A DNA stretch of 21,219 nucleotides from an uncultured Dorea sp. (GTDB taxonomy: Bacteria > Bacillota_A > Clostridia > Lachnospirales > Lachnospiraceae), in the NCBI GenBank assembly GCA_910579015.1, contig CAJTRO010000050.1, forward strand, positions 4,429 through 25,647, given 5' to 3'. The stretch's first letter is position 1; the number at the start of each line of letters is the position of its first letter. The notes beneath the pieces are model-generated. The model ran no database searches. It saw only the letters and a program-made list of their open reading frames with translations, and had not been told where the DNA came from. Shown here one piece after another: positions 16,443 through 21,219 of this stretch. The position numbers were made by a program, and so were the translations under genes.

Positions 16443-17402
16443 ATGTCTGCGATAACAAAGAAAAAGAAGAAACAAGTTGAGAACGAACCTAAGGTACCGA
16501 TTACCTGGAAGGAGATTAAGAAGCAGAAGGTGCTGTTATTCTGGTCGGCGGTTATAGTCTTATATGGAATTATCTTTTATTACCTTCCATTAGGCGGGTG
16601 GCTGATGGCATTCCAGAATTATAAGCCGGGAAAGGGACTGCTCCATTCAGAATTTGTAGGGCTGGAGAAGTTCCAGAGATTGTTTTCTGACGATACTTTT
16701 GTGCGGGTTATCAGAAATACATTGGCAATGGGTGTTATAAACCTGGTTGTAACGTTTGTAATGGCGATTATATTTGCAATATTACTGAACGAAATACGTC
16801 TGAAGAATACGAAGAAAGTCATACAGACCGTATCCTATCTGCCGCATTTTCTGTCATGGATTATCGTTACAGGTATTTTGCATGATGCATTAAGCGGGAC
16901 CGGAATCATAAATGAGCTTTTAAGGAATCTGCATATTATTGATCATCCGATTGACTTTTTTGCACATCCTTCGTATTTCTGGCCGATTGTAGCTTTTGCG
17001 AATGTGTGGAAGGAGACCGGTTGGAATGCTATCATCTATCTGTCTGCGATTACGGCGATAGATCCGTCGTTATATGAAGCGGCGGCGATAGACGGAGCAG
17101 GAAGATTTGGTAAGATCAGATACGTAACCCTTCCCGGAATTAAGTCTACGATTATTATCCTGCTGTTGATGAATGTCGGTAATGTGCTGAACGCAGGATT
17201 TGAGATTCAGTACCTGTTGGGTAACGGGCTTGTGAAGAGTGTGTCTGAAACCATAGACATCTATGTGCTGAAATGGGGTATCAGCCAGGGTGATTATGCA
17301 ATCGGTACAGCGGCCGGTATATTCAAGAGCGTCGTTAGTATCCTTCTGATTGTAATTGCGAATCAGGCTGCGAAACGAAGCGGTGAAGAAAGATTGTATT
17401 AG
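16443..17402 (+). CDS. ABC sugar permease, LplB/UgpA-like
   Basis: 319-residue inner subunit of the importer. After a lysine-rich cytoplasmic N-terminus (KKKKK at 6-10) there are about six membrane segments, around 31-58, 95-116, 128-150, 178-200, 234-252 and 288-307. The cytoplasmic EAA loop that docks the ATPase is at about 211-231 (YEAAAIDGAGRFGKIRYVTLP). GGAGG at 16431-16435 lies seven bases before the ATG. The stop overlaps the ribosome site of the next permease gene, so the two are translated in tandem and form a heterodimer. Member of the CUT1 group, which carries oligosaccharides. Confidence 0.95.
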   Translation: MSAITKKKKKQVENEPKVPITWKEIKKQKVLLFWSAVIVLYGIIFYYLPLGGWLMAFQNYKPGKGLLHSEFVGLEKFQRLFSDDTFVRVIRNTLAMGVINLVVTFVMAIIFAILLNEIRLKNTKKVIQTVSYLPHFLSWIIVTGILHDALSGTGIINELLRNLHIIDHPIDFFAHPSYFWPIVAFANVWKETGWNAIIYLSAITAIDPSLYEAAAIDGAGRFGKIRYVTLPGIKSTIIILLLMNVGNVLNAGFEIQYLLGNGLVKSVSETIDIYVLKWGISQGDYAIGTAAGIFKSVVSILLIVIANQAAKRSGEERLY

Positions 17403-17416
17403 AGGAGGAATGAGTC

Positions 17417-18301
17417 ATGAAAAATAAGAAAACTGGTGCAGACAGAGCATTCTCCGTGTTTATTGCAATTTTTATGATCATATTTGTAGTTGTCACTCTG
17501 TATCCGGTTCTAAATACTCTGGCAATCTCGTTCAACGAGGGTACAGATGCTTTGAAGGGCGGAATTTATCTTTGGCCAAGGAAGTTTACGTTAAAGAATT
17601 ATGTTACGATATTGCAGAAGAATAATCTTATAACAGGAGCAGTTGTTACAGTTGCGCGAACCGTGATAGGAACATTGCTGTCACTGGTGCTTAATGCAAT
17701 ATTAGCTTTTATTGTCAGCAGGCCGAGATTCTTGTTCCGCAAACAGCTGTCACTGTTCTGGGTTATTACGATGTATGTAAACGGTGGTATGATTCCGACA
17801 TTTATCCTGTATAAGAATCTGCATCTTACGAATACATTCTGGGTATATATTGTCCCGGGCGTAATCAGTGCATTTAATATGCTTGTAATACGTACATATA
17901 TGAACGGACTTCCGAATAGTCTTGTGGAATCGGCGCAGCTTGATGGGGCCGGCTATACTACGATTTTTATTAAGATAATATCACCTTTATGTAAGCCGGT
18001 ATATGCAACAGTTGCATTGTTTGTTGCGGTCGGGCAGTGGAATTCATGGTTTGATGCAATGCTCTATAATCGTATGAGTGGAGAATATACAACATTACAG
18101 TACGAATTGATGAAGCTGTTGTCGTCGGTAACCAACCAGGGCGCTTCGGCCGAATCTATGAAGAATGCAGTGGGTGCGGTAACGCCTACTTCTGTAAGAG
18201 CAGCGGCAACGATTATTACGATGCTTCCTATTATCTGTATCTATCCGTTCTTACAGAATTACTTTGTAGCAGGATTAACACTTGGTGGTGTTAAGGAGTA
18301 A
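17417..18301 (+). CDS. ABC sugar permease, YtcP/MalG-like
   Basis: 294-residue second membrane subunit. About six membrane segments lie around 14-36, 73-100, 110-132, 140-160, 190-210 and 262-283. The EAA loop is at about 170-190 (VESAQLDGAGYTTIFIKIISP), slightly off consensus at the first Ala (ESA). The ribosome site GAGGAGG begins at the last base of the upstream stop codon. The C-terminal GLTLGGVKE is the typical end of MalG-type partners. No ATPase gene follows, as is common for CUT1 systems served by a shared MsmK-type ATPase encoded elsewhere. Confidence 0.95.
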   Translation: MKNKKTGADRAFSVFIAIFMIIFVVVTLYPVLNTLAISFNEGTDALKGGIYLWPRKFTLKNYVTILQKNNLITGAVVTVARTVIGTLLSLVLNAILAFIVSRPRFLFRKQLSLFWVITMYVNGGMIPTFILYKNLHLTNTFWVYIVPGVISAFNMLVIRTYMNGLPNSLVESAQLDGAGYTTIFIKIISPLCKPVYATVALFVAVGQWNSWFDAMLYNRMSGEYTTLQYELMKLLSSVTNQGASAESMKNAVGAVTPTSVRAAATIITMLPIICIYPFLQNYFVAGLTLGGVKE

Positions 18302-18331
18302 GTAATGTCTATGCTCCGGCCTGTTGCTTTG

Positions 18332-18388
18332 AACCCAGGATCGCATGGGTTGAATTATGATTATAAGAGTAAAAGGCAGTGAACTCTT
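18332..18388 (+). other. Two perfect six-base stem-loops after the permease gene
   Basis: AACCCA/TGGGTT (18332-18351, 8-base loop) and AAGAGT/ACTCTT (18365-18388, 12-base loop) are perfect inverted repeats without T-runs. They may stabilise the operon's 3' end. No match to an RNA class I know. Confidence 0.3.
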
Positions 18389-18408
18389 GAAAAACCAGGG
18401 GCGGTGTG

Positions 18409-18440
18409 GTAGCCTTTATTATAATAGGCTGCGTTTTCTA
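18409..18440 (+). terminator. Probable terminator of the importer operon
   Basis: GTAGCCT (18409-18415) pairs with AGGCTGC (18426-18432) over seven positions with one G-U pair. GTTTTCTATTCT follows. The loop ATTATAAT is itself palindromic. It lies about 108 bases after the permease stop and 54 before the next start. Confidence 0.5.
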
Positions 18441-18486
18441 TTCTATTGAGTATTGAGAAAACATGATCCAGGAAGGAGATATCAAG

Positions 18487-20073
18487 ATGGGCATTTATGT
18501 GAACCCCGGAAACAGTGGTTTTGCTGAAATCGCTGATGCAGATTATGTGGATAAGACGATGCTGATTGAATTGATTAATCGAACAGTCAGAAAGAGGAAT
18601 AAGCTTACCTGTGTCAGCAGGCCCCGCCGCTTTGGAAAATCCTATGCGGCAAAGATGCTGTGCGCCTACTATGATCGATCCTGTGATTCCCATGAATTGT
18701 TTGATGATAAAAATATAGCGCGTTCAGAGTCATATTTGACATATCTGAACCACTACAATGTAATCTATCTGGATATAACAAGCTTTGTGTCGGCGGCGGG
18801 CCGGCAGGAGATTTCTTTTCGTGAAGTCCCCAATAGGATTGTCGATGCCCTGCGTGACGAGCTGGCGTCCATGTATCCGGAACTTCCGGTGGAGAAGAGC
18901 CTGACTGACCTTTTGATCTACTGTGTAGAAAAAAATGGAGGAGAGCCGTTTATCTTTATTATTGATGAATGGGATGCCCTGATCCGTGAAGCGAAGGATG
19001 ATGTGACTGCACAGAAAAGGTATTTGGATCTGTTGCGGGAGTGGTTCAAGAACGGCAATTTTACCCCCAAGGTTGTGGCTGTGGCTTACATGACTGGAAT
19101 CCTGCCGATTAAAAAGGATGGAAGACAGTCGGCAGTTTCAGAATTCGATGAGTTCACGATGCTTGATCCATTCGATTACGCAGAGTATGCGGGATTTACG
19201 GAAAAAGAAGTCGCGGATCGATGCGCAGAAAAAGGCATGGACTATGGAGAAATCAAGGCATGGTATGACGGGTATGATTTTCCGGAGGTTGGAGCCATAT
19301 ATAATCCATATTCTGTCATGAATGCTTTAAGAACGGGGAAATGTCGTTCATATTGGAGAAAAACCTCGGCGGCAGAATCGTTAAAAAACTATATAAACAT
19401 GGACTTTGAAGGTCTTCAGTCTACGGTTGCCCGCCTGATTGCCGGAGAGAAGATTCCGGTCGATGTTGACGGATTCCAAAATGACTTTGAGACATTTGAA
19501 AGTTCGGATGATGTGCTTACATTATTAGTTCATCTAGGATATCTGACTTATCACGAGGAGGAACAGGTCGTTCAGATTCCGAACGAGGAAGTTCGGATAG
19601 AGTTCAGGCAGTTTCTCACGCAAAAGAGGATGAACACGGGATGGATAACGCTTATCAAGCGTTCGCAGAAGCTGCTTGACGATACAATTACGGGGAACAG
19701 CGAAGCTGTGGCGGCTGCGCTTAAGGAAATCAGAGAAGAGCAATATGCACCCCAGTTCTATAACAATGAACAGGCGTTAAGGGCTGTTATCAAGTATGCA
19801 TATTTTGCCGCATTTGGACAGTATGTGAAGATTGAAGAGATGCCGTCGGGGAAGGGAATTGCAGATGTTGTTTTCATCCCGGCTTCATTGTCAAGGCTTC
19901 CGGCAATGATAATCGAGTTAAAGTGGAACAAGACGTCAGACGGCGCCGCTGCTCAGATCAGGAACAGGAAATACACGGCCTCATTGAAACCGTTTGCGGG
20001 CAATATTCTGCTTGTCGGAATTAATTATGATGAGAAGACAGGTGAGCATACTTGTGCTATTGAGAGAGCATAG
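18487..20073 (+). CDS. AAA-ATPase-like protein with C-terminal PD-(D/E)XK nuclease-like domain
   Basis: 528-residue protein of the AAA-ATPase_like plus PDDEXK_9 type, common and often multi-copy in gut Firmicutes and Bacteroidetes; no established function. The P-loop is the unusual RPRRFGKS (45-52), standard for this family, with Walker B FIFIIDEWD (155-163). The middle has YAGFTEKEV and the WYDGYDF block (259-265), then YNPYSVMNAL. The nuclease-like end shows D460 (GIADVVF), then E477 and K479 in IELKW, the expected D-ExK spacing. The start at ATG 18487 is set by AAGGAG at 18473-18478; an in-frame ATG at 18463 precedes that site. Length is normal and the frame is intact. Context gives no xylan role; it sits at a boundary and may have arrived by transfer. 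Confidence 0.9.
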   Translation: MGIYVNPGNSGFAEIADADYVDKTMLIELINRTVRKRNKLTCVSRPRRFGKSYAAKMLCAYYDRSCDSHELFDDKNIARSESYLTYLNHYNVIYLDITSFVSAAGRQEISFREVPNRIVDALRDELASMYPELPVEKSLTDLLIYCVEKNGGEPFIFIIDEWDALIREAKDDVTAQKRYLDLLREWFKNGNFTPKVVAVAYMTGILPIKKDGRQSAVSEFDEFTMLDPFDYAEYAGFTEKEVADRCAEKGMDYGEIKAWYDGYDFPEVGAIYNPYSVMNALRTGKCRSYWRKTSAAESLKNYINMDFEGLQSTVARLIAGEKIPVDVDGFQNDFETFESSDDVLTLLVHLGYLTYHEEEQVVQIPNEEVRIEFRQFLTQKRMNTGWITLIKRSQKLLDDTITGNSEAVAAALKEIREEQYAPQFYNNEQALRAVIKYAYFAAFGQYVKIEEMPSGKGIADVVFIPASLSRLPAMIIELKWNKTSDGAAAQIRNRKYTASLKPFAGNILLVGINYDEKTGEHTCAIERA

Positions 20074-20282
20074 TTCAAGCACTTGGACAGATGCCTTAAG
20101 AACCTCTTCATTTCCGCAGAACTGGACAATCTTCTACTGGGCATATTGGATGGTATGGTGCGTTGCGCCGCCGTTCTTTATAGATGGCAGGGAAATTCGA
20201 TTCATTTGCCTTTTATAAAGCCAGGTCTGCAAAAGAGTATTTGAGAAGAGGAGACCTTGATGATCAAAGAGAGAAGAATAAC
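20074..20282. other. Gap with no convincing gene
   Basis: No ribosome site or known domain is visible. The frame of the AAA-like gene stays open for 56 codons after its stop, to TGA at 20242-20244. A separate 36-codon frame (20184-20294, starting MAGKFDSFAF) has no ribosome site and runs through the promoter at 20283-20310. Either could be a decayed remnant. Confidence 0.4.
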
Positions 20283-20310
20283 TTGAATTTGTAGTGGTAT
20301 TTGATATAAT
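20283..20310 (+). promoter_or_regulatory. Promoter of the 57-residue orphan gene
   Basis: TTGAAT (20283-20288, 4 of 6), a 16-base spacer and a perfect TATAAT (20305-20310). The predicted start near 20317 leaves a leader of about 26 bases with GAAGG before ATG 20343. Confidence 0.6.
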
Positions 20311-20342
20311 ATATTTATCAAACAAGGAACGAAGGTAATTCT

Positions 20343-20516
20343 ATGCCATATAATGAAAAAGAATATGACGGATATCTGTTTGACCAGTTGACCATATTAG
20401 AACGACTGGAACGAATTGCAAAAAAATCAGATAATAAGGAGATTATGGAAGAAATTAATATAATAAGAAAAGAAATTGAGCGTAAATTATATCGTCCGGG
20501 AAGTAAGAGTGAATAA
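20343..20516 (+). CDS. 57-residue charged hypothetical protein
   Basis: Not recognised. The protein begins MPYNEKEYDGYLFDQLTIL and continues with a strongly helical, charged run (leucine/isoleucine at heptad-like spacing over about residues 15-50, ending ERKLYRPGSKSE). This would suit a small coiled-coil or dimerising protein. No membrane segment, signal peptide or Cys pair. A GAAGG site lies about seven bases upstream of the ATG. A good promoter (20283-20310) and a strong bidirectional terminator (20532-20571) enclose it, so it is a transcription unit of its own. Candidates such as an antitoxin, a phage-type regulator or an accessory factor cannot be separated on sequence alone. Confidence 0.6.
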   Translation: MPYNEKEYDGYLFDQLTILERLERIAKKSDNKEIMEEINIIRKEIERKLYRPGSKSE

Positions 20517-20531
20517 GGGCAGACTTGTATT

Positions 20532-20571
20532 AAAAAACTTCGTAGAGTAGATTACTCTACGAAGTTTTCTT
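20532..20571. terminator. Strong bidirectional terminator (hairpin A)
   Basis: AAAACTTCGTAGAGTA (20534-20549) pairs over 16 positions with TACTCTACGAAGTTTT (20553-20568), loop GAT. TTTTCTT follows on the plus strand and TTTTTT on the minus strand, so it can stop transcripts from both sides. It is the first copy of an element repeated at 20751-20797. Confidence 0.85.
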
Positions 20572-20639
20572 AAACAGCACATCTATTATAACTATCTAAA
20601 ACGCATAAATCAATACTTATTTTATATTTGTAATAAATT

Positions 20640-20682
20640 GGAGCGTATTTTTGCTAAAACAGCAAGAATACGCTCCTTTATT
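20640..20682 (+). terminator. Strong terminator-like hairpin (hairpin B)
   Basis: GGAGCGTATTTTTGCT (20640-20655) pairs with AGCAAGAATACGCTCC (20661-20676) over 16 positions with one G-U pair; the loop is AAAAC. TTTATT follows. No gene lies between it and hairpin A, so it is either a second-line terminator or a control element in the leader before the NusG-like gene. Confidence 0.7.
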
Positions 20683-20716
20683 GTCTGCAAATATACAAAA
20701 TTATCTCTGTTTTATA

Positions 20717-20746
20717 TTCAAATATCATCTATTTGATCTGTAAAAT
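20717..20746 (+). promoter_or_regulatory. Candidate promoter of the NusG-like gene
   Basis: TTCAAA (20717-20722, 4 of 6), an 18-base spacer and TAAAAT (20741-20746, 5 of 6). A start near 20753 would put hairpin C at the very 5' end of the transcript. Other AT-rich options exist. Confidence 0.3.
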
Positions 20747-20750
20747 TCAC

Positions 20751-20797
20751 AAAAAACTTCGTAGAGTAATCTACTATACGAAAATAGAACAGCGCAT
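20751..20797 (+). repeat. Diverged second copy of hairpin A (hairpin C)
   Basis: The 18 bases at 20751-20768 equal 20532-20549 exactly. AACAGCGCAT (20788-20797) repeats AACAGCACAT (20573-20582) on the same strand. The stem TTCGTAGAGTA/TACTATACGAA has one mismatch, and the loop is ATC where hairpin A has GAT. It lacks a T-run, so it is unlikely to terminate. It lies 44 bases before the NusG-like start codon. Confidence 0.8.
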
Positions 20798-20840
20798 TCA
20801 TATCTGTCTGATAAGGAAATGGCAAAAGGAGATCGAGCGT

Positions 20841-21219
20841 ATGGATCGAAGATGGCATGTAATGCGTACAATCCCAGGCAAAGAAGCTGAAATGACGGCT
20901 CTTCTGGAGAGAAAAGTTAGTCGTGATTTATGGCATGACTGCCGGATTTTGAGGAAACAGCAGTTATTCCGCACGCAGGGGAGATATCTGCTTGGCAGGA
21001 AGGACATGTTTCCTGGATATATTTTCATCTATACGGAATGCCCCAGAGAACTGGCAAAGGAACTTGAAAGATCACGGCAGTTTCCGCAGCTGATAGGCAG
21101 TGTGGAGGGAGACCTTGTGCCGGTTGAAGGTGAAGATCTCAGGTTTCTGGAAAATGTCTGCGGCAGGAATCTGGCTCATGATATGCGGCTGTCGACGGTG
21201 CGGGTGGACGAAGAAGGCC
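20841..21219 (+). CDS. loaP: LoaP-type NusG paralog, transcription antiterminator (3' partial)
   Basis: First 126 codons of a specialised NusG protein that binds elongating RNA polymerase and lets it pass terminators in one long operon. The NGN domain shows RRWHVMRT (3-10), a helix with PGKEAEM, and MFPGYIFIYT (56-65), the NusG core strand. Then come FPQLIG and LVPVEGEDLRFL, the spacing seen in LoaP rather than housekeeping NusG. The C-terminal KOW domain lies beyond the window. AAGGAG at 20826-20831 is nine bases before ATG 20841. Genes of this type usually head exopolysaccharide or natural-product clusters, so such an operon is expected to the right. The long hairpin-rich leader upstream fits a regulated gene. 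Confidence 0.85.
   Translation, partial: MDRRWHVMRTIPGKEAEMTALLERKVSRDLWHDCRILRKQQLFRTQGRYLLGRKDMFPGYIFIYTECPRELAKELERSRQFPQLIGSVEGDLVPVEGEDLRFLENVCGRNLAHDMRLSTVRVDEEG

Noticed and set aside
18325..18360. tRNA-like look of GAACCCAGGATCGCATGGGTT
   Set aside because: Only one arm is present. No acceptor stem, D-arm or GTTCGA T-loop is visible around it.
1..21219. CRISPR arrays, rRNA, tRNA, insertion sequences
   Set aside because: No regularly spaced direct repeats other than the coding TQKP units, no RNA gene signature and no transposase frame were seen.

Overview
The window looks like a piece of a Lachnospiraceae-type (Clostridium cluster XIVa, gut Firmicute) chromosome. The grounds are strong AGGAGG-type ribosome sites, moderate GC, a YesM/YesN-type two-component pair beside an LplA/LplB/YtcP-type ABC importer, and a LoaP-type NusG paralog. 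This placement is inferred from gene families, not from a marker gene.

Positions 1-18301 are a xylan utilisation locus. It starts inside a large surface GH10 xylanase with binding modules, a seven-unit TQKP linker and a TPRTG sortase-like tail. A terminator with a nested candidate promoter follows. Next come three genes without signal peptides: a GH43 enzyme, an SGNH esterase and a second GH43 xylosidase. An AraC-type regulator lies convergent to them and divergent from a GH3 beta-xylosidase. Then come a sensor kinase and response regulator with a 7-base overlap, and, behind a good promoter, a solute-binding lipoprotein and two permeases. The logic would be: cut xylan at the wall, import oligosaccharides (the ATPase is not encoded here), deacetylate and debranch them in the cytoplasm, and hydrolyse them to xylose and arabinose. 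Control would be by AraC and the two-component pair.

Positions 18302-20073 hold a set of small hairpins and an AAA-like ATPase fused to a PD-(D/E)XK nuclease-like domain. This family is widespread and variably placed, with no evident link to xylan.

Positions 20074-21219 are the least ordinary part. There is a 57-residue orphan protein with its own consensus promoter and strong terminator. A 324-base gene-free stretch follows with three hairpins, two of which are diverged copies of one element with the loop in opposite orientation. The window ends in the first 126 codons of a LoaP-like antiterminator, which normally heads a long exopolysaccharide or natural-product operon. That operon would lie beyond the right edge.
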